A stretch of DNA of 64,000 bases from Orrella dioscoreae (GCF_900089455.2 NZ_LT907988.1:4774001-4838000); one strand, 5' to 3'; positions 1-9,727 are shown, counted from the first letter of the stretch. Made by a program: numbers and translations. The notes: generated by a model from the sequence alone, not told the origin.

Positions 1-525
1 GGCCTCACGGGCAAGCGCCTGGGCATCCTGGGCCTGGGCGCCATCGGCCGCCAGATCGCGCGCCGCGCCACGGCCTTCGACATGGAAGTGGGCTACCACA
101 GCCGCCGCGCACGCGACGACGCCGCGTATCCCTACTTCTCCGACATCCTGTCGCTGGCGCAATGGAGCGACATCCTGGTGCTGGCCGCGCCCGGCGGCCC
201 CGCCACGCATCACATGGTGAACGCCCAGGTGCTGGATGCCCTGGGCCCGCAAGGTTATGTGATCAACGTGGCGCGCGGCAGCGTCATCGACACCGAGGCC
301 CTGGCCAGCGCGCTGCGCGAGCGCCGCATCGCCGGCGCGGGCCTGGACGTCTACGAGAGCGAGCCCGACGCGCCGGAAACGCTGCTGGGCTTCGACACGC
401 TGGTGCTCACGCCGCACGTGGGAGGCTGGTCGCCCGAAGCCGTCAACAACTCGGTGCAGCGTTTCCTGGACAACACGCTGGGCCATTTCGCCGGCCGCGG
501 CGTGGTGTCCGCCATCCCGGCATGA
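1..525 (+). CDS. D-2-hydroxyacid dehydrogenase, C-terminal part (5' end outside window)
   Basis: The frame is open from the first base, so the gene begins upstream of the window and about 174 residues are seen. It opens in the Rossmann fold with the dinucleotide motif GLGAIG near residue 11. The catalytic signatures of the family follow in order: VARGSVID (Arg), VYESEP (Glu) and TPHVGGW (His). These enzymes reduce 2-keto acids or oxidise D-2-hydroxyacids with NAD(P)H in the cytoplasm (glyoxylate/hydroxypyruvate reductase, phosphoglycerate dehydrogenase and relatives). The substrate cannot be told because the substrate-binding N-terminus is missing. It converges on the HD-GYP gene with only 22 bases between the stops. 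Confidence 0.9.
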   Translation, partial: GLTGKRLGILGLGAIGRQIARRATAFDMEVGYHSRRARDDAAYPYFSDILSLAQWSDILVLAAPGGPATHHMVNAQVLDALGPQGYVINVARGSVIDTEALASALRERRIAGAGLDVYESEPDAPETLLGFDTLVLTPHVGGWSPEAVNNSVQRFLDNTLGHFAGRGVVSAIPA

Positions 526-535
526 ACCCTGCCCG

Positions 536-560
536 CGTGGGCGCCGTTCAGGCGCCCACG
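536..560. terminator. Possible hairpin between convergent genes
   Basis: A perfect 10-bp stem pairs 536-545 with 551-560 around a 5-base loop that contains the stop of the HD-GYP gene. No T-run follows on either strand, so it is a weak intrinsic terminator at best. Its place between two convergent stops is the main support. Confidence 0.3.
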
Positions 561-3541
561 TAGTCCCGGATATCCACGTCGTCGATCTGCGAGGGCGCCA
601 GGTAGCGCTCGGCATAACGGCGGTAGACCCCGGAGGTCAGGAAGAGATCGAACAGGTCGCCGTCGATGTGGCGCCTGCGCTTGAACGACGCCAGGATGCG
701 CACGGCCTCGGACAGGCGCCTGGCCTTCTTGTAGGGCCGGTCCGAGGCGGTCAGGGCTTCGAAGATGTCGGCAATCGCCATGATGCGCGCGGGCACGGAC
801 AATTGCCGTTCGTCCAGCCGGCGCGGATAGCCGGTGCCCATCAGCGTCTCGTGGTGCGTGCCGGCGTATTCGCCCACCCGGCTGAGGTTCGGCGGGAACG
901 GCAACTGGTCCAGCATCACGATGGTCTGCACGATGTGCTCGTTGATCTTGTAGCGCTCCTCCGCCGTCAGCGTGCCCCGCTCGATGCTCAGGTTATAGAG
1001 TTCGCCGAAGTTGTACAGGTGATCCGGCACGTCCATCTTGAAGCCATAGCGCGGGTCATAGCGCTGGGCTGCGGTACGCGGGATGATGTGGTTGGGCTTG
1101 TCCTGCAGCAGCGTCTCCCGGGTCGGCAGCGCCGGCGCCGGCACGCCTTCCAGGCGGCGTTCCTCGTCGTGCGACAGGCCCAGGCGGTCATCGAAGTGCC
1201 GCATCCAGGTCTGTGCGCCGATTTCCTTCAAGCGCGCGACCTGTTCCACGGGCATGGACTCGCTGCCGATATTGCACTCGGCCACCAGCGCGAAGTCCGC
1301 CATGAGCTGCGCACGCCGGGCCTCGTAGGCCGCCTGCAGGGCCGCCGGATCGCCCCCCTGCTGAACGCCTTCCAGTTGCGCGATGCGCGCATCGCGCAAC
1401 AGCACCTCGAAACGCGTCCGGATTTCGTGGATGCGATTGTTGAGCGTCTCCAGCTTGGTGGCCTTGTCCACCACGTGCTCCGGCGTGGTCACCTTGCCGC
1501 AGTCGTGCAGCCAGGTACCGATCCGGAACTCGGTCCACTCGTCCTCGGTCTGGAAACTGAAGCTGGCCAAAGGCCCCTCCTGCACGTGACAAGCCTCTTG
1601 CGCCAGCATCCGCGCCAGTTCCGGCACGCGCGCGCAATGCGCGCCGGTGTGTGCGCTCTTGGTATCGATGGCGCCTGCGATCAGGCGGATCAGTGACTCC
1701 ATCAGTTCGCGCTGCTGGCGCAGCAGGTCCAGGTTCTCCAGCGCAATGCCGGACTGCGACACCAGCGTCTGCACGTAGCGCAGGCCGCTGGGCGCGAAAC
1801 CGCGGGCGGCCTCGCCCGCGGCATCCCGCGCATTGGCCAACGCCAGCACGCCCAGCAACTTGTTGCCGCGCGCCAGCACCGGCACGGCCATGAAACCGCG
1901 CGGCAACTCGCCCAGAAGCCGCTGCTGCGCGGACAGGTCGAAGCCCTCTTCGCTGCCGATCAGCAGCAGGGGTTCGTGGCTGACGGCCACCCAGGCGCAA
2001 GGGTCCGCCACGACACCCGGTTGCCAGCCGCGCGGCATGGCCAGTCCTGCATGCGGCACGGCCACGCGCGTGTCCGGTGCTTCGGCCATGCCGGCCACGG
2101 CCGCCAGCGTCAGGCTGCCCGCGACGTCGGCCAGCCAGAACTGCGCGGCCTGCGCGCCCACCAATTGCCGCGCGCTCTCTGCTGTTTGGCGCAACACTTC
2201 ATCATGCGTGCGCCGCGCGGACAGCTGCACGCCATTTTCCACCAGGCGTGCCAGCCGGCCCATGGCTTCGTCCAGCGCCTTGCTGCGTTCCCGTATGGCG
2301 GTCTTCATCGTGTGATGCGCGCTGCCCAGCAGGTCGATCTCATAGAAGACCGAGCGCACCGGCTCGTCGCCACTGAAGTCCATGCGCTGGATGCGCTTGG
2401 ACTCCCGCGTCAGCGTATCCAGCGTGCCGGCGATGCGGCGGGCCATCAGGAAGACCAGCGGCATGCAGATGAGCAGCGTGATGGCGGCGAAGACCATGAT
2501 GTCATCGCGCGCCTGCCGGATCTGGCCCGAATACAGGCTCATCGGCGAGAAGGCCACGACGTGCAGCGCATCGGCAGGCGTGATCGGCACCGCGCGATTG
2601 GCATAGGCAAAGTGCTCGCCCTGGACCTTGACGATGCGGCTGCCGTCGGCCTCGCTCAGCAAAGGGCCTGCCGCCGCAAAATAGGGATTGCCCAGTCCAT
2701 CGACGGACGCCAGGGTCGGCACGAGCTGGCCCACGAAGCGCTGCTCGGCATGCGCGGCCAGCACCTGACCGTCCGGGCCGGTGACGATGAGCCCGCCGTC
2801 CAGGCCCCGCAACGACGCCGCGGCGAATCCTTCCAGGCCGCGCAGGGCCACGTCCGCCCCGAAGACACCCGCCCCGCCCTCCAGCGCCTGGGACAGGGTC
2901 AGGCCAAGATCCCGCAGGGAGTCGTAGACATAGGGCTCGCTGACCTGCAGGCCAGGCCGCACACGCGCGGTCGTATACCACTGGCGCGTTCGCGGCACGT
3001 AGGCGGCGCGCTGCTCATACTCCGCCAGCACGGCCTCGTCCTCATCGACGAAGGTCCAGGTTTCCCGGCGCCGGAAGTCCGGCGTATCCGGCGTGATGTG
3101 GCGGATGGCGAAGGCGGTGCCCGACGGCGCCTGCAGCACGGCGATCACGGCCGGATCGGCGCGCACGCCGATCACCTGCAGGAACTCGTCGTTCTCCATG
3201 CCATAGAAGAAGCTGTAGGCCTGCGGCGTGGCGCGCAGCGTGGCAATCAGCATGGGGACGAGCGAGGCGCGGTCCAGCCTGTCATGCAGCAAGAGCTGTC
3301 GGGCGTTGCGGCGGGCCTGCTGCGCGACGGTGCGTCGCACCGTCTCCAGCGTCGCCTGCAGGGGATCGGCATTGCGCTGCGCCACCTGCGAGAACAGGGT
3401 CTGGGCGCTGTCGCGCGCCATCGTGTCGAACTTCGACGCGAGGATGCTCAGGGTGATCAGCGCGAGCAGGATGACGAACGCTGCCAGCAGGAGGGTGGGC
3501 AGGAGATAGAAACGAACCTTCCACTTCGGCGGCGTGTGCAT
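548..3541 (-). CDS. Membrane HD-GYP phosphodiesterase with periplasmic sensor, HAMP and GAF
   Basis: A 997-residue inner membrane signalling protein, expected to hydrolyse cyclic di-GMP. In order: a membrane segment (about 12-36), a long periplasmic Cache-like sensor, a second membrane segment (about 347-367), a HAMP linker, a GAF domain (about 440-605) and an HD-GYP domain (about 620-990). The metal-binding HD lies in HDCGK (about 679) and the second signature is HHETLMGTGYP (about 896). About 150 extra residues sit between the HDxGK loop and the rest of the domain, and the usual Asp of DGxGYP is Met. The ATG at 3541 has an AGGGG ribosome site; the only longer start is a TTG 24 bases upstream. 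The ligand is unknown. Confidence 0.88.
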   Translation of the reverse strand: MHTPPKWKVRFYLLPTLLLAAFVILLALITLSILASKFDTMARDSAQTLFSQVAQRNADPLQATLETVRRTVAQQARRNARQLLLHDRLDRASLVPMLIATLRATPQAYSFFYGMENDEFLQVIGVRADPAVIAVLQAPSGTAFAIRHITPDTPDFRRRETWTFVDEDEAVLAEYEQRAAYVPRTRQWYTTARVRPGLQVSEPYVYDSLRDLGLTLSQALEGGAGVFGADVALRGLEGFAAASLRGLDGGLIVTGPDGQVLAAHAEQRFVGQLVPTLASVDGLGNPYFAAAGPLLSEADGSRIVKVQGEHFAYANRAVPITPADALHVVAFSPMSLYSGQIRQARDDIMVFAAITLLICMPLVFLMARRIAGTLDTLTRESKRIQRMDFSGDEPVRSVFYEIDLLGSAHHTMKTAIRERSKALDEAMGRLARLVENGVQLSARRTHDEVLRQTAESARQLVGAQAAQFWLADVAGSLTLAAVAGMAEAPDTRVAVPHAGLAMPRGWQPGVVADPCAWVAVSHEPLLLIGSEEGFDLSAQQRLLGELPRGFMAVPVLARGNKLLGVLALANARDAAGEAARGFAPSGLRYVQTLVSQSGIALENLDLLRQQRELMESLIRLIAGAIDTKSAHTGAHCARVPELARMLAQEACHVQEGPLASFSFQTEDEWTEFRIGTWLHDCGKVTTPEHVVDKATKLETLNNRIHEIRTRFEVLLRDARIAQLEGVQQGGDPAALQAAYEARRAQLMADFALVAECNIGSESMPVEQVARLKEIGAQTWMRHFDDRLGLSHDEERRLEGVPAPALPTRETLLQDKPNHIIPRTAAQRYDPRYGFKMDVPDHLYNFGELYNLSIERGTLTAEERYKINEHIVQTIVMLDQLPFPPNLSRVGEYAGTHHETLMGTGYPRRLDERQLSVPARIMAIADIFEALTASDRPYKKARRLSEAVRILASFKRRRHIDGDLFDLFLTSGVYRRYAERYLAPSQIDDVDIRDYVGA

Positions 3542-3820
3542 GTCGTGCCCCTGTGCGCGGCCCAAGCGAAAGGCTGCAGGTAGACCATCGTCTTGTTTTT
3601 TAGTGTTTCCGCAATACTAAGTTACTTTTCTGCCGGGTTCATGACCTTTGTCTTGCAGACCCGCAATGAGACGGCATGGCGGTGCAATGCATGCGCCGAC
3701 ACGGTGTGCACTACGTCTTGAAACAGCTGGGGCGCATCTGCCGAAACATCTGAAAAGCCTGCGGCTTGGGGTATCGGATAGGCTTCAAACAATGTCTGAC
3801 CGCCCGTTATCCAAGCCGAC

Positions 3821-4558
3821 ATGCCGCAGAACAAGATCACCTCAGAGACACAAGCCTTATCCCTCGACACGGATGTCACCGCAGCGGTCAGCGAGGACAT
3901 TGCGCAATTGACCTCCCAGGGCGTTGCCCAATCCCGCGAGCTCCAGGCCAAGGAAAGCCTGCTGGCGCGCCAGCAGCAAGCCATCCGGCTGCGCACGGAC
4001 GACATCGCCCGCGGCACCCAGGCGCTGCACGACCAGCAGGCCACGCTGCTGCTGCAGAACGCCGAGCTCGAAGCGCTGGTGCACGAGCATTTCGCCCTGC
4101 GCGAAGAAACGCACGAAGGCGCCCGCCATTTGCTGGCCATTGCCGACGCGGTGCGGCTGCGCCGCGACAGCCTGCTGGGACGGGACTGCGACCTGCTGGC
4201 CCCCGTGGCAGCCCGCCTGGATAACGCGCTGGAAGAGGCGGCAGTCCAGGACGCCCAGCTGGAGTCCTCCGTGCAGGCCGAGGCGCGCGCGCTGGCGCTG
4301 CAGCAGACCGACGCGGCGGCAGATCTGCTGGCCACGAGCCGCCACTGGGAAAAACCCGTCAACAACGCGCCGCCCGACGCCAACACGCTGGCACGCCAGG
4401 GGCTGGCCCAGGTGCTGGCCGACATGCGCCAGGTGGGCCTGGCGGTGGCAGTGACCCGTCAGGCGGGCCGTGCCCGGATCGCCCGGGTGCAGGTGGGGCT
4501 GGGCTTTTTCCTGCTTGGCTTGCTGGGCGTCGCCGGGATGATCGGCCTGGATCGCTGA
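3821..4558 (+). CDS. Unrecognised coiled-coil protein with C-terminal membrane anchor
   Basis: I do not recognise this 245-residue protein. Residues 20-160 are rich in Ala, Gln, Glu, Leu and Arg in heptad-like spacing, which suggests a long coiled coil. The last 20 residues form one hydrophobic segment (about 225-241) followed by a charged end, as in a tail-anchored protein with its bulk in the cytoplasm. There is no signal peptide. It stands alone: the HD-GYP gene is divergent and the next cassette starts 220 bases downstream. Long antisense frames cover the same DNA, but only this strand gives a protein with coherent structure. No function is proposed. Confidence 0.6.
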   Translation: MPQNKITSETQALSLDTDVTAAVSEDIAQLTSQGVAQSRELQAKESLLARQQQAIRLRTDDIARGTQALHDQQATLLLQNAELEALVHEHFALREETHEGARHLLAIADAVRLRRDSLLGRDCDLLAPVAARLDNALEEAAVQDAQLESSVQAEARALALQQTDAAADLLATSRHWEKPVNNAPPDANTLARQGLAQVLADMRQVGLAVAVTRQAGRARIARVQVGLGFFLLGLLGVAGMIGLDR

Positions 4559-4777
4559 GGCGGTTCCGGCACGCACAGCGGTCTCCGGCCCCTCTGAAAA
4601 GACTAGGGATTTCCCTGAGACCTGGGCGCGACAGGCGGTCGGCGTAGCGAGGTTTTCCCTGGGAAAACGCCGCAACAAGAAAAAAATTCGTGATCCCTGG
4701 CGAATTTATATCGTTTTGCGCGTGAAAGACGCGGACTTTTAATACGTCCATCGTCCACTCAACAAGCCGCGCCCATC

Positions 4778-5458
4778 ATGTCCCCCGTCGGTCTACGCAT
4801 CCTCGCTCGACCCGCCTCGCCTTTCCCCGCGACCCTTCCCAACCAGTTTGCCGAAGTGGGCTCCGCCCAGATCAGCGACTGCATGAATCGCCTGTATGGC
4901 GTGGTGGGCCTGTCGCCCCGCCACGCGCCGACGGCCGCCCGCATGGCCGGCGTCGCGATCACGGTCAAGACCCGTCCGGGCGACAACCTGCTGATCCACA
5001 AGGCCATCTCGCTCGCCCAGCCCGGCGACGTGATCGTGGTCGACGGCGCCGGTGAGCTGACCCAAGCGCTGGTCGGCGAACTGATGGCCATGGATGCCCA
5101 AGGCCGCGGCGTGGCCGGCTTCGTCATCGACGGCGCCATCCGCGATGCCGATGTCTTCGCCCGCGAGGCGTTCCCCTGCTTCGCACGCGGCGTCTCGCAC
5201 AAGGGCCCGTACAAGAGCGGCCCTGGTGAAATCAACGTGCCCGTGAGCGTCGGCGGCCAGGTGGTCAACCCCGGCGACGTGGTCGTCGGCGACGCCGACG
5301 GCGTGGTCGTGATTCCGGCCGACGTGGCCGAGGCCGTGCTGGTCCTGGCCCTGAAGAAGGAAGCCAACGAGGCCTCCATCAAGGAGAAGATCCGCGCCGG
5401 CACCTATGCCAAGCCGTGGATGGACAGCGCCCTGGCCGCGCTGCAGGGAGGCAAGTGA
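4778..5458 (+). CDS. RraA-like / 4-hydroxy-4-methyl-2-oxoglutarate aldolase family protein
   Basis: A 226-residue member of the RraA/HMG aldolase superfamily, metal-dependent class II aldolases that split 4-hydroxy-4-methyl-2-oxoglutarate or related acids into pyruvate and a second 2-oxoacid; some members also decarboxylate oxaloacetate. The family Arg-Asp pair is R122-D123 in GAIRDADVF, preceded by the Gly-rich loop around VDGAGELTQALVG. A regulator role as in true RraA (RNase E inhibitor) is unlikely, because the gene opens an operon with an aminotransferase and an amino acid importer. Its TGA overlaps the next ATG by one base, so the two are probably translated together. The exact substrate is not known. 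Confidence 0.85.
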   Translation: MSPVGLRILARPASPFPATLPNQFAEVGSAQISDCMNRLYGVVGLSPRHAPTAARMAGVAITVKTRPGDNLLIHKAISLAQPGDVIVVDGAGELTQALVGELMAMDAQGRGVAGFVIDGAIRDADVFAREAFPCFARGVSHKGPYKSGPGEINVPVSVGGQVVNPGDVVVGDADGVVVIPADVAEAVLVLALKKEANEASIKEKIRAGTYAKPWMDSALAALQGGK

Positions 5459-6669
5459 TGAGCACCGCCAGCATCGTCTCGGACCGCATCCGCCGCATCA
5501 AGCTCTCGCCCAGCGTCGCCGCCCGCGCCATCATCGCCGACCTGCGTGAGCAAGGCCGCGAGATCATCGACCTGACCATCGGCGAACCGGACTTCTCGAC
5601 CCCGGCACACATCATCGACGCCGCCAAGCGCGCGATGGACGCCGGCCAGACCAAGTACCCGACGTCCCAGGGCACCACGGCGCTGCGCCGTGCCGCGCAG
5701 GCCCGCATCAAGGAAGACGTCGGGCAGGACTACCCGATCGCCCAGATCATCGTCAGCACCGGCGCCAAGCAGGTGATCTTCAACGCCCTGGGCGCCACGC
5801 TCAACGACGGCGACGAGGTCATCATCCCCGCGCCGTTCTGGGTGTCCTACCCCGACATGGTCGTGGTCAACGGCGGCGTGCCCGTCGCGGTGGCCACCAC
5901 GCCCGAGCAGCAGTACAAGCTCACCCCCGAGGCGCTGGAAGCCGCCATCACGCCGCGCACCAAGTGGCTGATGATGAACTCGCCCAGCAACCCCACGGGC
6001 GCGCTCTACACGCGCGAAGACCTGGAAGGCCTGGCCGAGGTGCTCAAGCGCCATCCGCAAGTCTGGCTGATGACCGATGACATCTATGCGCGCCTGAACT
6101 TCACCGGCGAGCCCACCGTGCACCCGGTGCAGGTGGCGCCCGAACTGGCCGCGCGCACGCTCATCATCAACGGCGTGTCGAAGGCCTATGCCATGACCGG
6201 CTGGCGGATCGGCTACGGCGCCGGTCCCGCCGACCTCATCAAGGCCATGGCCGTGCTGCAGTCGCAAAGCACCTCGGGCGCCTGCTCGATCAGCCAGGCA
6301 GCCGCCGTGGAAGCCCTGTCGGGCCCGCAGGACTGCGTGCGCGAATTCGCCGGGATCTTCCGCCAGCGCCGCGACGCCGCCGTCGAGCGCCTGTCGCAAG
6401 TGCCCGGCCTGAAGGTGGTGGTGCCCGATGGCGCGTTCTACGTCTTCCCGGACTGCAACGGCCTGCTGGGCAAGACCACGCCGGACGGCAAGGTGCTGGA
6501 AAACGACACCGACGTCACCCATTACCTGCTGCGCGAAGCCGGCGTGGCCGTCATCGACGGGCATGCCTATGGCGCCCCGGGCACGTTCCGCCTGTCGTTC
6601 GCGGCCTCCCTGGACGACATCGAGAAAGGATGCGAAGGTATACGCGCCGCGTGCGCCCGCCTGAGCTGA
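5458..6669 (+). CDS. Class I PLP-dependent aminotransferase
   Basis: A 403-residue fold-type I aminotransferase of the aspartate/aromatic group. The PLP lysine is K242 in NGVSKAYAMTGWRIGY, and the Asn-containing PSNPTG motif lies near residue 180. The start was taken at the ATG overlapping the aldolase stop, which gives the usual N-terminus; an in-frame ATG 42 bases upstream lies inside the aldolase gene. It would interconvert an imported amino acid and the 2-oxoacid acted on by the aldolase. The substrate is inferred from context only. A related gene sits at 12594-13793. Confidence 0.9.
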   Translation: MSTASIVSDRIRRIKLSPSVAARAIIADLREQGREIIDLTIGEPDFSTPAHIIDAAKRAMDAGQTKYPTSQGTTALRRAAQARIKEDVGQDYPIAQIIVSTGAKQVIFNALGATLNDGDEVIIPAPFWVSYPDMVVVNGGVPVAVATTPEQQYKLTPEALEAAITPRTKWLMMNSPSNPTGALYTREDLEGLAEVLKRHPQVWLMTDDIYARLNFTGEPTVHPVQVAPELAARTLIINGVSKAYAMTGWRIGYGAGPADLIKAMAVLQSQSTSGACSISQAAAVEALSGPQDCVREFAGIFRQRRDAAVERLSQVPGLKVVVPDGAFYVFPDCNGLLGKTTPDGKVLENDTDVTHYLLREAGVAVIDGHAYGAPGTFRLSFAASLDDIEKGCEGIRAACARLS

Positions 6670-6718
6670 TCCACAATCAACCGGCGGCCGATGGCTGCCC
6701 ATATCAAGGGGAAACACC

Positions 6719-7540
6719 ATGACTTCGAAGTTCCTGACCGCCACCGTCCTGGCGGGCGCTGCCCTCCTGGGCAGCGCCGCCGCCCACGCCGACCAGCTGG
6801 CCGACGTGAAGCAGCGCGGCACGCTGCTTTGCGGCACGCTGGGCACCTCGCAACCTTTCAGCTTCCAGGACAACGCCACGCGCCAGCTGATCGGCTATGA
6901 CGTCGACATCTGCAAGCTGGTCGCCGACAAGCTGGGCGTGAAGGTCGAGTACAAGCTGCTGTCGGTTGCGGCCCGCGTGCCGGAACTGAACGAAAGCCGC
7001 GTCGACATCCTGGCCGCCAACCTGGGCTACTCGCCCGAGCGCGCCGAGCAGATCGCCTACTCGCACCGCTACTACACCAGCCCGCAGAAGCTGCTGGTGC
7101 GCGCCGACTCTAAGATCACCGACGTCGAAGGCCTGAAGGGCAAGCGCATCGGCGCGACCAAGGGTTCCAGCTCGGAGCGCGAGATCAAGGCCCGCCTGCC
7201 GGAATCGCGGGTGATCGGCTACACCGACAGCTCGGCCGCCTACCTGGCGCTGCAGCAGAAGAAGACCGAAGCCCAGTTCGCCTCGGAACTCGTGCTGGCC
7301 CGCCTGGTGCTGCAAAGCCCCCCCACCTCGCCCGTGAAGGTGCTGGACAAGGCGGTGTTCGACGAGGACTGGGGCCTGGGCGTGCGCAAGAGCGAGCCCA
7401 CGTTCCTGAACGCCGTGAACAAGATCCTGGAAGACGCCGAGCAGTCGGGCGAAGCGACCAAGCTCTTCGACAAGTGGTTCGGCCCGGAATCGCCCTACAA
7501 GCTGGAGCGTTCGTTCAAGTTCGGCCCCATCGGCGGCTAA
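6719..7540 (+). CDS. Polar amino acid ABC transporter, periplasmic binding protein
   Basis: A 273-residue family 3 solute-binding protein. It has a signal peptide of about 24 residues ending AAHA|DQ, then the mature opening LADVKQRGTLLCGTLG that is typical of glutamate/glutamine/polar amino acid receptors. The motif IGYDVDICKLVADKLG follows. An AAGGGG ribosome site lies upstream. It is the receptor for the two permeases and the ATPase downstream. The ligand is unknown; the adjoining aminotransferase and aldolase suggest an acidic, hydroxylated amino acid. Confidence 0.9.
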   Translation: MTSKFLTATVLAGAALLGSAAAHADQLADVKQRGTLLCGTLGTSQPFSFQDNATRQLIGYDVDICKLVADKLGVKVEYKLLSVAARVPELNESRVDILAANLGYSPERAEQIAYSHRYYTSPQKLLVRADSKITDVEGLKGKRIGATKGSSSEREIKARLPESRVIGYTDSSAAYLALQQKKTEAQFASELVLARLVLQSPPTSPVKVLDKAVFDEDWGLGVRKSEPTFLNAVNKILEDAEQSGEATKLFDKWFGPESPYKLERSFKFGPIGG

Positions 7541-7609
7541 GCCAGGGCTGATCCCGTCCCACCCGGTCGCGCCGCCTGATCGCGGCGCGACCGCTGCCTC
7601 TGTTCCATC

Positions 7610-8296
7610 ATGTTCCTGACTTCCGCCCAACTCCTGCAGCTCTGGGACGGCATGCTCACGACGGTGCAATTGTTTGCCGTGTCGTGGGTCATGGCGTTCG
7701 CGATTGCCGTCACGCTGGTCGTGGTGCGCTCGACCAATGTCGCGGCGGCCCGCTGGTTCGTCGACGCCTACGTCGAATACCACCGCAACGTGCCGCTCCT
7801 GGTGCAAGTGCTGTTCTGGTACTTCGGCATGCCTGAACTGCTGCCCGAGAGCTTCCGCAGCTGGCTCTACCAGCACAACGCCGAACTGTCGCTGGCGGCC
7901 ATCGCGCTGTCGCTGGGCTCGGCCGCCTACATCGCCGAAGACATCCGCAGCGGCCTGCGCGCCATCCCGTTCACGCAATTCGAGGCCACCCGCGCGCTGG
8001 GCGCCAGCTATCTGCAATGCATGCGCCACGTCATCGTGCCGCAGGCCCTGCGCATCTCGATCCCGCCGCTGGTCAGCCGCGCGCTGCTGCTTTTCAAGAA
8101 CACCAGCGTGGCCATGGCCATCGGTGTCGTCGAGCTGACCTACCAGGCCCGCGAGATCGAGAACGAGACCTACCGCACCTTCGCCACCTTCGGCGCGGCC
8201 ACCATCATGTACCTGCTCGGCTCCTTCCTCATCATGTTCATCGGCTCGCGCGTCTATGCCCGCTACAACCTGGGCAGGAGGACCGACCGTGCTTGA
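7610..8296 (+). CDS. Amino acid ABC transporter permease (HisM/GltJ type)
   Basis: A 228-residue inner membrane permease with several hydrophobic segments and the cytoplasmic EAA loop (EATRALGASYLQCMRHVIVPQA region) that docks on the ATPase. It is one of two related permeases that form the heteromeric channel. It starts 69 bases after the binding protein and overlaps the next gene by 8 bases. Confidence 0.9.
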   Translation: MFLTSAQLLQLWDGMLTTVQLFAVSWVMAFAIAVTLVVVRSTNVAAARWFVDAYVEYHRNVPLLVQVLFWYFGMPELLPESFRSWLYQHNAELSLAAIALSLGSAAYIAEDIRSGLRAIPFTQFEATRALGASYLQCMRHVIVPQALRISIPPLVSRALLLFKNTSVAMAIGVVELTYQAREIENETYRTFATFGAATIMYLLGSFLIMFIGSRVYARYNLGRRTDRA

Positions 8297-8978
8297 TATC
8301 GTCTCGCAATACTGGCCCATGCTGCTGGTGGGCCAGTATCCCAACGGCCCGCTGGGCGGCCTGGCCATGACGCTGCTGCTGGCCATCTGCGGCCTGCTGC
8401 TGTCGCTGCCGCTGGCGCTGCTGATCGCCATCGCGCGCACCTGCCCCTTCCGCATCCTGCGCGTGCTCAGCGCGGGCCTGGTCCACACGGTGCGCGGCAT
8501 GCCGCTGCTGATGCTGATCTTCTGGGCCTACTTCGCCGTGCCCAAGCTCACGGGCGAGGCAGTCAGCGGCTTCACCACCCTGGTGGCGGCGCTGGTCATC
8601 TATGAAAGCGCCTACCTGTCGGAAGTGATCCGCTCGGGCATCGAAGCCATCCCGAGAGGCCAGATCGAAGCCTCGCGCTCGCTGGGCGTGGGCTACTGGA
8701 CGACGCTACGCAAGGTCATCCTGCCGCAGGCGCTCTTCAACGTGCTGCCCAGCATGACCAGCCAGTTCGTCTCCACCGTCAAGGAAACGTCGCTGGGCTA
8801 TGTCATCAGCGTCAACGAGCTCACCTTCGCGGCCAACCAGGTCAACAACATGGTGCTCACCCAGCCGCTGCAGGTCTTCGGCGTGCTGGCCATCATGTAC
8901 TTCCTGGTCTGCTTCACGCTCAGCCGCGGCCTGTATGCATTGGATGTCCGGGTGCGCCGCGCGCGCGCCATGGCCTAG
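8289..8978 (+). CDS. Amino acid ABC transporter permease (HisQ/GltK type)
   Basis: The second permease of the importer, 229 residues. The start is the GTG at 8289: a perfect AGGAGG at 8276-8281 precedes it by 7 bases, and it overlaps the previous stop by 8 bases. An in-frame ATG at 8256 would add 11 residues without such a site. The EAA loop ([20 protein letters not shown]) is present. It forms the transmembrane pore together with the product at 7610-8296. Confidence 0.9.
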   Translation: MLDIVSQYWPMLLVGQYPNGPLGGLAMTLLLAICGLLLSLPLALLIAIARTCPFRILRVLSAGLVHTVRGMPLLMLIFWAYFAVPKLTGEAVSGFTTLVAALVIYESAYLSEVIRSGIEAIPRGQIEASRSLGVGYWTTLRKVILPQALFNVLPSMTSQFVSTVKETSLGYVISVNELTFAANQVNNMVLTQPLQVFGVLAIMYFLVCFTLSRGLYALDVRVRRARAMA

Positions 8979-8992
8979 ATAGAGAACCCGTC

Positions 8993-9727
8993 ATGATCAA
9001 GCTCGAGAAAATCAACAAGTGGTACGGCGAGAACCATGTCCTGAAGGACGTGGATTTCGAGGTCGCGCGCGGTGAAGTCGTGGTCGTCTGCGGCCCGTCC
9101 GGCTCCGGCAAGTCCACGCTCATCCGCACCATCAACCGCCTGGAGCCGATCCAGGGCGGCAGCATCCATGTGAACGGCCAGGACGTCTACCAGAAAGGCC
9201 TGAACATCAACAAGCTGCGCGAAGGCATCGGCTTCGTGTTCCAGCAGTTCAACCTGTTCCCGCACATGACCGTGCTGGACAACGTGCTGTTCGCGCCGGT
9301 CAGCATCCAGAAGAAGTCGCGCAAGGAAGCCACCGCCACCGCGCACGCGCTGCTCGAGCGCGTGGGCCTGGCGCACAAGGTCGACGCCTATCCGGGCAAC
9401 CTGTCCGGCGGCCAGCAGCAACGCGTGGCCATCGCGCGCGCGCTCGCCCTGCAACCGCCCGTCATGCTGTTCGACGAGCCGACCAGCGCGCTGGACCCGG
9501 AAATGGTGGGCGAAGTGCTTCAGGTCATGAAATCGCTGGCCAAGGACGGCATGACCATGGTCTGCGTGACCCACGAAATGGGCTTCGCGCGCGACGTGTC
9601 GGACCGCGTGGTGTTCATGGACGGCGGCGCCATCATCGAAAGCAATACGCCCGAGCGCTTCTTCACGGCGCCCGAGCATCCGCGCGCGCAGCGCTTCCTG
9701 CAGGACATCCTGTCCCCCCGCGGATAG
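8993..9727 (+). CDS. Amino acid ABC transporter ATPase
   Basis: A 244-residue ATPase of the GlnQ/GltL group. Walker A is GPSGSGKST (34-42), the signature is LSGGQQQR and Walker B is [12 protein letters not shown], followed by the switch His in VTHEMGF. The length is standard. It lies 14 bases after the second permease and completes a four-gene importer that shares an operon with the aldolase and aminotransferase. Confidence 0.95.
   Translation: MIKLEKINKWYGENHVLKDVDFEVARGEVVVVCGPSGSGKSTLIRTINRLEPIQGGSIHVNGQDVYQKGLNINKLREGIGFVFQQFNLFPHMTVLDNVLFAPVSIQKKSRKEATATAHALLERVGLAHKVDAYPGNLSGGQQQRVAIARALALQPPVMLFDEPTSALDPEMVGEVLQVMKSLAKDGMTMVCVTHEMGFARDVSDRVVFMDGGAIIESNTPERFFTAPEHPRAQRFLQDILSPRG

Noticed and set aside
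1976-3583. Long plus-strand frame over the HD-GYP gene
   Set aside because: It has low-complexity composition with no motif, while the minus strand codes a clear multidomain protein.
3622-4678. Two minus-strand frames over the coiled-coil protein gene
   Set aside because: One is almost all Ser/Ala/Arg/Cys and the other lacks structure. The plus-strand product has a plausible coiled coil and membrane anchor.
4716-4744. TTGCGC and TTAATA boxes before cassette 1
   Set aside because: The match to -35/-10 consensus is poor, and many such pairs occur by chance.
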